Positions 12,537-24,857 of a stretch of 64,000 nt of DNA are shown here, piece after piece. The stretch is taken from the NCBI GenBank assembly GCA_028095005.1, contig CM051460.1, positions 233,262,742 through 233,326,741 on the forward strand, in the 5' to 3' direction. The stretch is from Rhynchospora pubera. Taxonomy: Eukaryota > Streptophyta > Magnoliopsida > Poales > Cyperaceae. The notes below the pieces were generated by a model. That model was not told the origin of the DNA. It did no database searches and worked only from the letters and a program-made list of their open reading frames with translations. The translations under genes were made by a program, and so were the position numbers. The first letter of the stretch is position 1; every line of letters starts with the position of its first letter.

Positions 12537-14941
12537 ACATGCATTGCTGACTAGTATGGTTTGTCAAATTGGACAGCTCACCCTTGGATTAATGATGATA
12601 AGGTAGCTTCTGATAGGCCACTTGATTCAGCTGTTTTGTCACGCCTGAAGCACTTTTCTGCAATGAACAAGCTCAAAAAGATGGCTTTAAGGGTACTCAT
12701 GATCCCTTCTATCTTTTCTTTGTGCTTATTTTCTTCCATTTTTCTTACACATCAGAGTAACCAATGTCTTTTAGTATTATGACACGTCATCTGTAGATGT
12801 AGTAATTATTTCCAAATTTATCCTTAAAATTTCATCGTGTCCATATCTATTCCTACAGGTTCTTTTGAATGTTTTGTTATGTCTACTATACAATCTTCAG
12901 TATTTCTTTCCAATCATCTTCAGTGATAAATATTGTCCATGTGTATTTAAACCTCTCATCTCAAAAAGAATAATTGCATATCCATAATTTATTCACCTTT
13001 AGTTCAGATTTCACAAAATATAATATTTAGATAAAGAAATTAAAAGTTACAACTTCAATCTGGGAAAGGATTCCTATACTAGTCCTATATCTGTACTGGT
13101 ATTAGTAAAAATAGGGGTTTTGAAGGGTTACTGTGTGCACTCTGAGAGAGCGAGGGACAAAAATCCTTACCCAAATTCAATTCATATAAGTTGATTACAT
13201 GGTCTCTTCCTATACCTTCTGGATTTAAAGGAAGTATGTATATTTATACAGATCCGTGTAACCTGATGTATACTTGAACTGGTCACAACAGATGGTCTTG
13301 GAGTCAGGTTATTTGGCATGTGCCTGACCTGACCTGATCCATCAAATTCTTTCTCTCTTCTTTTTTATTTGAATGGTTTGCTTTGGCATGAATGTTTTGC
13401 TAGGACCATAATGGGCATTGATTTTCAATTTTCTTGTACCAAAAGAGAGAAGTTTTTGGATCAAGGGACCATTTGCGCAATTTTTATCTTAGCTTCAGTT
13501 ACTCCCTAGGATTGCAAATATTTGTTTCATATTTGGTATTGATAGTTGTTTTAATTGAAATTTTTTCTTAATATTTTACAGGTCATAGCAGAAAGCTTGT
13601 CAGAAGAGGAGATTGGCGGTCTAAAAGAGCTGTTTAAAATGATTGATACAGATAGTAGTGGGACTATTACATTTGATGAACTTAAGGACGGTCTAAGGCG
13701 GGTTGGATCTGAACTGACAGAACATGAAATTCAGGCTCTCATGGATGCGGTAAGGATAAAATGGTATATCATTTACATGAGATACTAGCATTGTTAATTT
13801 GAGACTAGAGAGTACAAACCTTAATCACTTGGGGCCTATAAAGCCTGGAAATTGATGTGCCACCCTTGAAAAAATCCATATTAACCGCTTCTAATTAAAG
13901 CGTTACCCGTGTTACTCTTACAATACCATACTTCCCTTCTGTTCCCCCACATAAATACAGGTACAAATGATGAAGGAAGAGCAGTTTGGGCAATTTGTTT
14001 AGTTAAAGGCAATATGCTTATTATTTAGGTAGTGCACATTTCCTGCATTTCTGTAGGTAAGTGTGATATTTTCTCTTTTTGGGTTATACTTGGTATTTTG
14101 TGGGTTTAACATGTCAAGCATCAAAATACTCCTAATAAAGCAGGCAGCACCTGACAGACAATGGCCTACTCATTGTACCAATAAACTGGTATGACAAGGC
14201 ACCTGGTGGTTGAGTAAACCCTTTTTCTAGCTAAATCTATGTTACATGAACTAGTAATGAATCAATTACTGAATCATTTGACAATTCCTCAAATTGTCAA
14301 AATCTATTTGAAGTACATTAGATGTTAATTTGGGTTTCGTCATGGACATAACAGGCTGACATTGACAACAGTGGCTCCATTGACTATGGTGAGTTTTTGG
14401 CCGCTACACTGCACATGAATAAATTGGAGCGGGAGGAGAATTTGATGTCAGCATTCGCTTTCTTCGACAAGGATGGAAGTGGGTCTATAACCATTGATGA
14501 GCTGTCTCAGGCATGCCGGCAATTTGGCCTGGATGATGTCCATGTCGAGGATATGATCAAAGACATCGATCAGAACAATGTAATCTTAAACTTTTTTTTT
14601 TGTTCTCTATTTAACTGTAAGTAATTTAACTAAATTAGCGACTGAAGATTTAGTTTTGTTGGATTAATGGTGTTTTTAAATGACCTGTGAAATCTGGGGT
14701 CGTACAGGACCCATCAGACAACCTTAAATATTATCTGGCATGGCTGATTATTGGTTTTAGATTTGTATAACAGTTTTCGGCTTTATTAATTTGAGTTGCT
14801 TATTTACAGGATGGACAAATAGATTACAGTGAGTTTACGGCAATGATGAGAAAAGGCAACGGTGGAATAGTAGGAAGGAGGACAATGAGAAACAGCTTGA
14901 GCATTGGTCTTGCCGATGCCTTAAATCCTGGAAAACAGTAG
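9783..14941 (+). CDS. Calcium-dependent protein kinase (CDPK), tandem copy 1
   Basis: Predicted 497-residue Ser/Thr kinase activated directly by calcium. Exons: 9783-10071, 10795-11205, 11708-11860, 12577-12692, 13582-13749, 14355-14579, 14810-14941. The kinase domain starts near residue 31: Gly loop GQGQFG (38-43), Lys60, HRD (153-155), DFG (176-178), then GSPYYVAPE. The autoinhibitory junction (LKHFSAMNKLKKMALRV) precedes four canonical EF-hand loops at about 345-356, 381-392, 417-428 and 451-462, all keeping the first Asp and last Glu. Residue 2 is Lys, not Gly, so there is no N-myristoylation site. That and the Ser-rich leader recall the soluble subgroup I kinases (Arabidopsis CPK4/11/12), which act in ABA and calcium signalling. 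I chose the ATG at 9783 because it opens into the conserved VLPHKTPNIRDHY region; an in-frame ATG at 9762 adds seven residues. It pairs with the copy at 16908. Confidence 0.95.
12085..12496. mobile_element. TIR element in intron 3 of CDPK gene 1
   Basis: The ends are inverted over about 30 bp (GAGAGAATATCTACGGTGCA against GAGAGAAAATATCCATGGTG read from the right) and it sits in a TA-dinucleotide tract. Near the left end a 26-bp unit is repeated (12098-12123, 12124-12149, partial at 12150), and each junction forms the perfect palindrome ACCGAAGCTTCGGT. A CT/AT microsatellite follows at about 12490-12536. The TA flanks leave the duplication length unresolved. Confidence 0.65.
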
Positions 14942-16907
14942 TTTTTTTTTTCTTTTTTTTGTCATTTAATTCGTCTTTCCTTTTGCTGTGTAATATTGTT
15001 ATGGAGATTTTATGACTAATTGAGGCTGTTAGACAATCAGTAAATTGGTTCTCCCTTGCTAGTATGGAATATATTCTTGAGTTTTACAAGGGATTTGGAT
15101 TTGAGAGGCATTTTGGGGAGGCTTTCGTGTATACTTTTCATAATGATATACATGGACAATTGTGGTTTGCCACATTGATGGTTGTAAGTAAATGCCCTGC
15201 CAAATTGATGGTTATCCGTTTTTATTTTATTTTATTTTTTTGCTTAGTTTTGGGAAGCTTCTCATGTAAGATGGTTGTGACCTGTGGGGTGCATCTGTTG
15301 ATCAGTTTTTGTCCTGTGAAGTGATGTTCCTCGACTCATGTTTAGCATGGAACAATGTTTGAAAGCTACCTGCCAGCTGCTGGTCAACTTGTGAATAGGG
15401 CAGTTGGATTTAAGTCCTGATCATTCACAACCGTTCATAATTTTAAACAGAACGATTTGTTTTTCAGCATATCATATATATATATATACAAAAAAAGATA
15501 ATTCAGTGTAGAATTTGCCTTAGGAACACGTTGTCAAGAATTGATTTTCCAAACTTCATAGTTCAGTCTTTTCAGGGCTCGTTAATAGGGGATAAAAAAA
15601 TATATACTATGAAAATGGTACTGGTAGATTATTATCGGTGACACTGCAATGTATTTGGAGTGGTTGGGTTCTATACTGATAAAGATTTTCTAACGAGAGG
15701 CTGATGGATTGTTGTAAGTAATTTTGTCGTTTAGTCAATATTATTGACCATAAATCAAGAGGTCTGCTTGTTTCGGTTGTCAAATATCACTATTTTATCA
15801 GGTTTGGTGTACATAGCATCCGTATTGTTCGAATTTTACTTGTAAGCAACCACGTGCAACGAGAAATTAATAGTACAAAGCAGGTCCCCCGTTGTGTATT
15901 TAAACAGATACCAATTCATTTTTCTCGTCGTATCATTCCGTATTTCCGTAATACTTAAAAGTATGTTTGGGTGGTCACCGAACAGCTGTTCGACCCCTTG
16001 TTCCCTGTTCGCGCAAACCAAACAAAGAGAGAATTAAGGACAAGTAGCTGTTCGTCCCCTTATTCCCAATTCCAAACTTTTTGTGGAACTACGAAGAAGA
16101 ACAAGGATTGGTTCTAATCCCTTTTTCCTTGTTCGGTGCACAACTTCCAAACACAAATTCTATATTTCAGTTTTTGATAAATAAACAGGAATTACAGGAT
16201 CCAGGTCTTGATGCAAAATATATCGGCTGTAGGGCAAGAATATCCACTACAGAATGGTTCCATGTAAAATGACATCTTCCTTCACTTCAGCCCAAGTACG
16301 TTGCTTGTAACCATATTCACAACAAAAGATATAAAACAATTACCATTAAAAATCCATTTTTATCGCGATAAAAATAATGATGCAGATCACTAAATTTTCT
16401 TATGAAACAGGATAGCAACACTCCGAGAATTTATGATCGTAGCAAACGAGTTTGACATTATGGAGTTTAGTATATTTTTATTTTGCATAATTTGAACTAC
16501 GAGAAAACAACAACACTTTGTATTAGGTTCCTTGTTATCGTGCATCCAATTTTGAATAATTTTTAGGCGGAACTGATGAGAAATTAAATAAAAAACTGGA
16601 ACAAATGCTGTCCTCTTATCTTATTAGACCATAGAAAGTTTCTGTTTGACCTGCGCGGGCATACAACTGTAAGGAGCCCTATCATGGAAAGAAAAAAAAA
16701 ACAGCATTCCTTTACAACTAGGGTCTAAAAATAAGAAATCCTCTAAAAATAGGTCTTTTTCGAAATTCTGATTAAATCTGCTAAAATCAAGAGCACCTAC
16801 AACGGTCAAACCCATGAAACTCCAATTCATGCTCTTTTCTTGAAGATCCTCCATCCTCACTCCTTGTGGAAATTATCCTGATTATCGTTTCACAAAAGAA
16901 GAAGAAA
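14942..16907. other. Spacer between the two CDPK genes
   Basis: The first part is presumably the 3' UTR of CDPK copy 1. I see no gene. A MITE-like segment lies at about 15963-16156: it begins TGTTTGGGTGGTCACCG, ends CAACTTCCAAACAC, and carries internal TGTTCG/CGAACA repeats. The final 250 bp form the promoter and leader of copy 2. Confidence 0.5.
15963..16156. mobile_element. MITE-like element between CDPK genes
   Basis: The terminal sequences TGTTTGGG and CCAAACAC are roughly inverted. The body has inverted pairs such as GAACAGCTGTTC and TTCGTCCCCTTATTCCCAA against AACAAGGATTGG. The duplication is not clear and family membership is uncertain. Confidence 0.45.
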
Positions 16908-19900
16908 ATGGATCAAAAGATACCAACAAGAGAAATTAAAATAATCCCTAAAGTGAATGCAGCTTTATCTTCTTCCTGGCAGTCATCTCTGAAATCAAGT
17001 TCCGTCCTTCCTCATGTAACCCCCAATGTGAGAGACCTCTATGACATTGGCAAGAAGCTTGGTCAAGGTCAGTTCGGTACCACATATTTGTGCATCGACA
17101 AGTCTGACAATGTTCAGTACGCATGCAAGTCAATTCCCAAGAGGAAGCTCATCTGCAGGGAGGATTATGAGGATGTATGGCGGGAGATTCAGATAATGCA
17201 CCACCTCTCTGAGCACCCTTACGTTGTACGCATCAAAGGTCAAACATTGCTCACAACTTTTTTATGATTATAAAGTCGTCGAGCTATGACTAGAGCTTCA
17301 TGCATGGTTTACCAGATAGCCTGATTCAATGTCATACATCCTTGAAATCAGACACAATTCACGCTGAAAAAAATTAGAAAAATAGATTAGTTTGGAAAAT
17401 AACTACACATGTTTTTTGGGACTAACAGTATAAGGATAGCCAACACAATTGTGGCATTTCTTACAATAATTAAGCATTTCTCTGATAGGAAGGTAGCATA
17501 CAAGGTAATCATAATAACATGCACATAATAAGCCTGCTTGCTAATTCTATCGAGGAAGCAAATTCTAATCCACCTGTAATAGCATGTCGGGACAGACAAA
17601 TTACTCTTGAATAATGCTACCAGACATGGCATTTGTGCTGAACTTATCTTTTTTATGAAATGGTCAAGTAATACACTTCAATAAATATATAATGCTAACA
17701 TATTTAACTTTTTACCAATCAACCCTCTTGATCTGATCTGACCAACTGGCATCTTTAGAGTTGCATCTTATTAGCGACTGCAATTACTTGGTCTGTAGCC
17801 AATATGTTCGAGAAAACCTCATGAACTTAGTCGCACTACAAAATAAGCAGTGCAAGCTGGCATAATGATACCCCTTATTAGCCAAGCATTCCAAAAAATC
17901 CATACAAAGCTTTAGAAAATAATTTTTAATTTGTGTCGTCATTGCAAGCAGGTGCATACGAGGATAATTTGTGTGTACACATCGTGATGGAGCTGTGTTC
18001 AGGAGGAGAGCTGTTTGACAGGATAATACAGAAGGGCCACTACAGTGAGAGAGCGGCAGCACAGCTGATAAAGACAATCGTCGGTGTTGTGCAGGCATGC
18101 CACTCCCTTGGAGTCATGCATCGGGACCTCAAGCCTGAGAACTTTCTCTTTGCAAGCACCGCTGAGGATGCCCCTCTCAAAGCCACTGACTTTGGCCTCT
18201 CCATCTTCTACAAACCTGGAAGCAAGTTTTCTGACCTTGTTGGTAGCCCCTACTATGTTGCCCCTGAAGTGCTCTTGAAGTGCTATGGCCCCGAGTCTGA
18301 CATTTGGAGTGCTGGAGTCATCCTATACATCTTACTCTGTGGTGTCCCCCCGTTCTGGGAAGGTATGCTTAGTTTTATTTTCTAATATTCAAACAACACC
18401 TACTATTTTCACATTTGCAAAAACTGTTCTTTAGGTAGATTAGCACAATAAAACTGTATTCCATGAGTATGAGAACTTTGCCTCCAGATACAATTGATAT
18501 TTTCTCATAAGCTCCAGTTGAACAGTTATCAAGTGGATTGAAAATTTACAATAAATGAATAAATTATTTTTGAAAATAATCAATGACAATTGTCATCAAC
18601 GTTCCTTTTTGTATACTTGGGTAAAGAATTTTCTGCCCCTTCTCATGATATAATGCAAATTCTTTAAAACTCAACATTGAAAATTTCTAGAAACAAGAAA
18701 TTCTTGCGTTAAGCTCTTTCTTTTCCAATTATTACTATTACTACTATATTATTATTTATTTATTACTTTTTGCATTTTCTGACATTCAGAAACTGAGGCG
18801 GGAATATTCAAGGAAATCCTAAAAGGAAAGTTAGATTTTGAATCTGATCCATGGCCAAAGATCTCCGACAGTGCCAAAGACCTTGTACGTAGAATGCTAA
18901 AGCGAGACCCGACTTCTCGGATGAAGGCGCATGAGGTCCTTTGTAAGTATATCAAGTGCTCCTTTATATGGTATATGGATTAAGGCTATAGTTCAGCAGC
19001 CTTAAAATCCTTACCATTAGGAACTAAGAAGAAAATACAAAGTAAAAAGGCATGCATAAATCTGACTGAACTATTTAAAACTGGGCAGCTCATCCATGGA
19101 TTAACGATGATAATGTGGCTCCTGATAAGCCCCTTGGTTCAGCTGTTTTGTTACGTCTGAAGCAGTTCTCTGCTATGAACAAACTAAAGAAGATGGCTTT
19201 GAGGGTACTTACAATTCTATCCTTCCCTTTTTTCTACTTTACAGTTTCCTTGCATTTATACTATATAATTCGACATAATCAATCTCATTGGGGTAGATTT
19301 TAGGCAGGTCGGTGTCATTCTAGTACAACTAGTAACCAAAAAAAAAAAAAAATCTAGCTTTTAATTTGAACTAGATCCGACCTAATTTAATTCTTTTTGT
19401 AAAAAAAAAAATGTACACAGGACGCTATTCAATTCCAAGAAAAGAAAAGAAAACCGAGCATAAATGTATCCTGTTTGGCCAGACCAGACCAGCCAACAGG
19501 ACAAGAAAGTTTAACCAGGACCGAGCATTCATCCACTGTCAATCCTGTACAAACTGGATTAGGTCAAAATTACTCCATAAAATGCAAGTAGTAGTCGTGA
19601 GTAATTGTGCACACATGAACCTGCAATGTTTATTTTAGCTGCCCAAGTTTCAAATTTGTATTTTTGAGCCCCCCAAGGAATTATATTATATTGTCCGTAC
19701 CATTAGTTAAGCACTAATAGTAACAGACATACAATGCATAATATTGTACCAAAAGATGATCTACCAAAGCTCATGCAAAGTCATTTAAGGCTCGTATCCA
19801 TGTTAAAATGGACGTTGATGCCAGAGTCATAATAAACAAAAAAGCAACAATTTATGGACTAAAATGCAAAGTTTTCAAACCAAAAGGGCAAAATGATTAT

Positions 19901-21241
19901 ACTTGGGTACTTCTTATGCCAATTTACTCTGGAGTTACCTTGCATTATAGCATTGTAGCTGAATTTTTTAAAAATAAATTTACCTTTCTGCAGGTAATTG
20001 CTGAAAGCCTGTCAGAAGAGGAGATTGCTGGTTTAAAGGAGATGTTTAAAATGATCGACACAGACAATAGTGGGACCATTACATTGGATGAGCTTAAGGA
20101 GGGTTTAAGACGAGTTGGATCTGAACTAATGGATCATGAAATTGAGGCACTGATGGAAGCTGTAAGGATACAAAGCCAAATGCATAACCGGCAAAATGAG
20201 AATATCACCCATACCCCCCTATCAGTTTTTTAAAAATACAAATGCCCCTTTATGCACCTTCATTATAAGGATAAAAATTAATGCAGTTAGAAGTGGTGGT
20301 TTCATGTTCTCTAGGGTTACTAATGGTTTTTCCATGTATTCTTTAAGTACAGATGGTATTACTATCTTTTATGCTTTTCTTTGATATTTTTGAGGTTCTC
20401 AAGGAAACATGAAATATGGGTCATGGTACTCGACTCGCAAATTAAGAACCTGATCCACCTTATTAATGGGCTTTATTTACATCAATGGTTGGTAAAGTAG
20501 ACAATCTGTTTATGTTAAGAAAATTTACCTTGCAAGTTCATTTTGTTAGTCCTTGACCTATATCACTAATTTAGGCAAATCCAGTATAATACTGGTAAGA
20601 GGTTAGGCCTATTGAGTATAATGATAATTAACTTTTATAATGGACCTTCAACAGGCAGACGTTGATAAGAATGGAACCATTGAATATGGCGAATTCTTGG
20701 CTGCAACACTGCACATGAATAAGCTGGACAGGGAGGAGAACTTGCTATCAGCTTTCTCCTTTTTTGACAAGGACGGAAGTGGGTTTATAACCATTGATGA
20801 GCTTGCTCAGGCATGCCGGCAATTTGGTCTTGATGATCTCCACCTTGAAGATATGATCAGAGATGTTGATCAAAACAATGTAACGTTATACTCATTTTTT
20901 GTCCTTGGTTTGAATGATAAATATTTAAGAGTAATAAAATGGTAAAATCCTGCAGCAGTTCTCACTGAAGAGCAATAGCAGTGTGTGACCAGAGTCCAAC
21001 TTCTTAACCCATGAGATAGAACTTGGACCTGTCTTGTCTTGCTAGACTCATTTAATAATTGGCTTACCACTTATAAACAGACATTTGACTAATTGTAATC
21101 ATCTAATTGCAGGATGGGCAGATAGATTATAGCGAGTTTGCAGCTATGATGAGAAAGGGCAATGGTACAGTAGGAATGAGGACAATGAAAGGGAACTTGA
21201 ACATTGATCTAGGTGAAGTACTGGTTGCTGGAACACAGTAG
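16908..21241 (+). CDS. Calcium-dependent protein kinase (CDPK), tandem copy 2
   Basis: Predicted 510-residue calcium-regulated Ser/Thr kinase. Exons: 16908-17238, 17952-18362, 18790-18942, 19089-19204, 19994-20161, 20655-20879, 21113-21241. The five internal exons are exactly as long as those of the copy at 9783 (411, 153, 116, 168, 225 bp), with identical phases, so this is a tandem duplicate. All kinase motifs are intact (GQGQFG, YACKSI, HRDLKPEN, DFGLS, APEV), as are the LKQFSAMNKLKKMALRV junction and four EF-hands (DTDNSGTITLDE, DVDKNGTIEYGE, DKDGSGFITIDE, DQNNDGQIDYSE). The first 40 residues differ most: the leader MDQKIPTREIKIIPK has no Gly2, so it is not a myristoylation substrate. An in-frame GTG 42 bp upstream is not a plausible plant start. 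The C-terminus (GEVLVAGTQ) also differs from copy 1. Confidence 0.95.
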
Positions 21242-21852
21242 ATTCTTATGTCAGATCCCCTTTCCCTCCCCCACCAACCCGCCCACCCATCAAAACTCCC
21301 CCCAATTTTTATTGTTGTAAGGTTTTGTGGAGATTCATGGTCAATTGGGACTGTTGGATGATTAAAACTTGTTCCTTCCTCTGTTAGTAAAGCTTTTGTT
21401 CTCGAGTTTTTTGACAGATTAGGGTTGAGAAGCTTCTTAAGAGGCTACCTTGTATCCATTTTGTATAGTACATATGACTGTGATTCTGCTACATTATAAT
21501 TACCAATCAAATATATAATTGATAACTATTTTATGTTTAATAAGCTAACCTTTTGGTTCTCTTAAGCAAAATTTTATGAAACCATTAAATATTCAATGTT
21601 TTACTATTAATTGCCAAAAATTATCAAGTGTTGTAACCATGTGAACTACACTGACTATATTTGTTGAACAATAAGTCAATGACCAATAAGCTATTAGTTA
21701 TCTCACTACATCATTTTTACCTAATTAAGTCAATTTTGTAGCAATAAACTGAAAAATTCATTAATAGTAGAATGCTAAAAAGTATGAGATCATAATTCAT
21801 GCAATATCTAGTTAAACTTTCAAATCTATACAGAAAGTAGAGAAAGAATATG
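21242..21852. other. Convergent 3' region, CDPK copy 2 and INTS3-like gene
   Basis: This 611-bp gap separates two genes transcribed towards each other and should hold both 3' UTRs. There is no ORF of note and no bounded repeat. Confidence 0.6.
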
Positions 21853-23286
21853 CTAACTTTGCATTTGTATAATTTCCTTCTCTTGTGACACCAGTGCTTT
21901 ATCAAATAAGAACTTGCTCAACTTTTCTCTAAGAAATGGTGATAGTTTATCACAATTCATGAGTACTTCCAATGAATGCACCACACCTCTCTTGACCAAA
22001 GCATTAAATGCACCCAAAACCCCCTTAGCAATGACATTCTTCCTTTGCACATCGTAGTTATCAACCACCAGGAACAAAAACTCCAACAGACAGTGTGTTA
22101 TTTCCATGTATTGAGGCACCGAACTCACAATCAAGAGCATAGCTGGTTCAATATCCATTATGCTATCGATTGTATCATTAAAGAACAACCAATCATAGAA
22201 CAGGGCTAGCTTTGCATTAGCTTCGAAATAGTTTCTCTTACAACTCTTGAGGAGCCATCCAATCACAGCCCATCTTGAGATGACGCCCGATTGGATGATT
22301 TCCTTTGAGGGATGGTAGCACTGGCAGATGAACCGAATTACATCGACAATAACTGTCTCAGAACCAGGCAAGCTTAGGTACTTCTTTGCAAACCAAACCT
22401 GGTACCTTTGCTGGTTACCCCATTTCACATGTGTGAGAAGAAATCTTAACTGTGCCTCCATTTCTTGGCTAATTCTGAGCAAAAAATAATGTCTTGGTGT
22501 CTTAATTCGATAAATATCACATAAATCAGAGAAACCCAGCACACCAAACTTGCACGGATCACAGATTAAATCTTTCCATAATTCCTTAAATTCAGGTATG
22601 ACAAATAAATCTTGCAGAAGTCTAATGAGATCCCTGCCAATCCCCAAGCATAAATGAAAGCAATTTCTCAACACCCTAATGCAAAAACTAATCTCCAATC
22701 TCTTCAATTCATCTAATTGGGGCCCACTGACAAGCCTATAGTGATCAGCCAATAACCTGAGAAATACAAACAGCGCACTGGTAAGAACCAAGGGCTCATC
22801 AACTAACCAGTCCCAATTGTCAGATAAAATCTTCGCAAGCTCAGCGCAAAGCCAGAGATTCGGCTCGGTGAAATCTCCTCCGTTGATTCGCCTCAATAGA
22901 GAAATGACCAGAGAATCCACCTTAAAGGCAGCAACATCGATCAACTGAGAACAGAGAAACAAAAGCTGAGTTCTCGGCACGGGGAGCAGCTTTGGGTAGC
23001 AGTTGTCAGTGAGGTTAAGAAGGGTTGTGGTGAAGATATCATAGCCGTCCGTCACGGACGCGTGGAGGTGCTTGAGGTTGATCTTGGTCAGGTCAGGTTG
23101 TGTGAGGAGAGAGAAGGCCAGGGCTTGAGTAAGAAGCGCGTATTCCGACGAAGAAGGGATGGTCAAGGGAAATGGTGGCTTGAGTTGGGAATGGAGGAGG
23201 AGGTAGGCTTTGGTAAGAGAGAGGTCGAGTTGGTGTTTTGCTTCGTATGGGTTGTAATGGAGAAGGGGGTTTGTGGGAACTGTCAT
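21853..23286 (-). CDS. Integrator complex subunit 3-like protein, single exon
   Basis: One uninterrupted 477-residue frame (stop TAG at 21853-21855). The sequence is helical and Leu-rich, with blocks I recognise from the plant INTS3 homologue (Arabidopsis EMB2739): LKHLHASVTDGYD, GGDFTEPNLWLCAE, LVLTSALFVFLRLLADHYR, FHLCLGIGRDLIRLLQDL, FLLRISQEMEAQLRFLLTH, SRWAVIGWLLKSCKRNY and NAKLALFYDWLFF. INTS3 scaffolds the Integrator complex, which processes snRNA 3' ends and attenuates RNA polymerase II. As I recall, the plant protein is about 500 residues and lacks the long animal C-terminus, so this is probably full length. The ATG at 23286 is the first Met of the frame; a TTG further upstream is not used. 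It is convergent with CDPK copy 2. Lack of introns could be normal or mark a retrocopy; the frame is intact. Confidence 0.85.
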   Translation of the reverse strand: MTVPTNPLLHYNPYEAKHQLDLSLTKAYLLLHSQLKPPFPLTIPSSSEYALLTQALAFSLLTQPDLTKINLKHLHASVTDGYDIFTTTLLNLTDNCYPKLLPVPRTQLLFLCSQLIDVAAFKVDSLVISLLRRINGGDFTEPNLWLCAELAKILSDNWDWLVDEPLVLTSALFVFLRLLADHYRLVSGPQLDELKRLEISFCIRVLRNCFHLCLGIGRDLIRLLQDLFVIPEFKELWKDLICDPCKFGVLGFSDLCDIYRIKTPRHYFLLRISQEMEAQLRFLLTHVKWGNQQRYQVWFAKKYLSLPGSETVIVDVIRFICQCYHPSKEIIQSGVISRWAVIGWLLKSCKRNYFEANAKLALFYDWLFFNDTIDSIMDIEPAMLLIVSSVPQYMEITHCLLEFLFLVVDNYDVQRKNVIAKGVLGAFNALVKRGVVHSLEVLMNCDKLSPFLREKLSKFLFDKALVSQEKEIIQMQS

Positions 23287-23576
23287 GGCGGAAGGGCAGC
23301 AACTGAGTAACTGAGAAGGTTTGAGAAGGGTTTTAGGATTGACGAAGATGGATCCGAATTTCGATTCGGATTGATCATTGATGAAACCCAAACCAACTGA
23401 AACGGATCCGAATTACGACCCGGATTGACGAACACGGATCCGGGTTTTGATATTCGGAGTGATTCAATGGTGGACTAGGCCTAGGCCTGTTGGGTTATAA
23501 ACAGGCCTATATAATAGGGCTAAAAGCCTTAAAAAGGGTGCTCTTTTACGGGAGGAGGGAAGTGATCTGTCATCTG

Positions 23577-23810
23577 CAGTTTTTCGTGGTTTGAACAAAA
23601 TAAACACATAAAATAAATAAAGTGAACATATAGATGATCAAAATAAACACATACAAACAAATAAGTTTTGCTATCGCTTGTTCAGATTTTTATATGCACA
23701 TTTAACTTTTTTTTAATTAAATTTATTTGTTTGTATATATTCACTTTGATCATTTATATATTCATCTTGTCTGTTTTATGTGTTTATTTTGATCAAATGA
23801 TGACAAAACT
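23577..23810. mobile_element. Foldback MITE, family E copy 1
   Basis: The left half (CAAAATAAACACATAAAA, ATGATCAAAATAAACACATA, CAAACAAATAAG) is answered in reverse complement by the right half (TTATTTGTTTGTATATATTC, TTTTATGTGTTTATTTTGA). The end reads TGATGACAAAAC. A shorter relative is at 40574-40740. Boundaries are approximate. Confidence 0.65.
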
Positions 23811-24776
23811 ATAGATGACAACAATCAATTTTCATTTGCTCTTTGTGTGACGCACCTTTGAAAGCAAGGAGAAAATTGCATATGGTGCTTGTGGTTGTGG
23901 TTTATTATATCACACAACAGAAGTGTATTTTTGGAAACAAGTGAGGGAGGGCCTCACCAGTCACCACTCTTTTCCTTTTTTTTAAAAAAGTACAAAGAGT
24001 TACAAGCAATACAACAGAAGTATTTCTATTTACGAAGTTGTTTAACAGTTGCTATTGCTGTTTAAGCTTGTGCTTGTGGTTTATTTTATCATCCAAGTTA
24101 TTACATATAACGCCCCAACCTAGTTTACTCTCTTTTACAAGTTCCCTTGGAACTTAGAATGAGTTCCAAAATTCACCAACTGTTTTGAATTGATTGGAGT
24201 AAGAAATGGTTTTTTTTTTTTAAAAATAATAATAAGAAGAATAAGAGCCTAGAGAGGTTAGAAAGTTCTAATTTTGACGGTTTAAATGGGCTGTTTGCTC
24301 ATTCAGCCCAATCAAGAGATCAAAATTGAGGTCTACCTATAAGATAGAGACATGCAATCTTAGCTCACAGTAAAGTTCAAAAGTGAAACTTCTCTACCAT
24401 AAAAATTAATCTATTTATCACAATTCACAACAAACATGAAAGAGCAAGAAAACCTCAAATATTACGACAGAAAACATGGAACATGGCGCTGTGACACACT
24501 AGCCTCTTAATTGCCAATTTCGTCTCAGCCAGGAGTCCAGGACCCAATATGAGGCAACACATAATTTGACCATTTTTGTGAACCAAAATTAAAAAAATGT
24601 AAATAAAAAGGGTGCACTAAAATTGCACAGAGAGATAAAGACAAATGAGAGAGTAGCAAAGAGGATTGAAGCAATCAGGACTTGGAGAAGAAAGCTCAAT
24701 CTCCACCATTCAAATGCAAAAGTTAACCTACACCTCACATCTCATATCCCCTCTCTCCCTCACATACAAAAAGCCT

Positions 24777-24787
24777 AAATATAAACA
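24777..24787 (+). promoter_or_regulatory. Putative TATA box of the aldolase gene
   Basis: The sequence AAATATAAACA lies about 75 bp before the ATG at 24858, a normal spacing for a plant TATA box followed by a short leader. The leader is rich in A and G (GTGAGGAGAGAGCC, AAGAAAGAACAGTAGCA). The position is inferred from sequence alone. Confidence 0.5.
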
Positions 24788-24857
24788 TTTCCACTAGAAC
24801 TAACATTCATTCTCTGATAGTGAGGAGAGAGCCACACAGAAAGAAAGAACAGTAGCA

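Larger units (their letters stand above)
23287..24857. other. Divergent spacer, INTS3-like gene and aldolase
   Basis: This region holds the upstream sequences of two divergently transcribed genes. A family E foldback lies at 23577-23810. The rest is AT-rich without ORFs. The last 100 bp carry the aldolase core promoter and leader. Confidence 0.5.

Noticed and set aside
16866..16907. N-terminal extension of CDPK copy 2 by 14 residues
   Set aside because: It would need a GTG start; the ATG at 16908 is preferred.
23062..23310. Plus- and minus-strand open frames over the start of the INTS3-like gene
   Set aside because: They are shadows of the real frame in other phases, biased by its codon composition.
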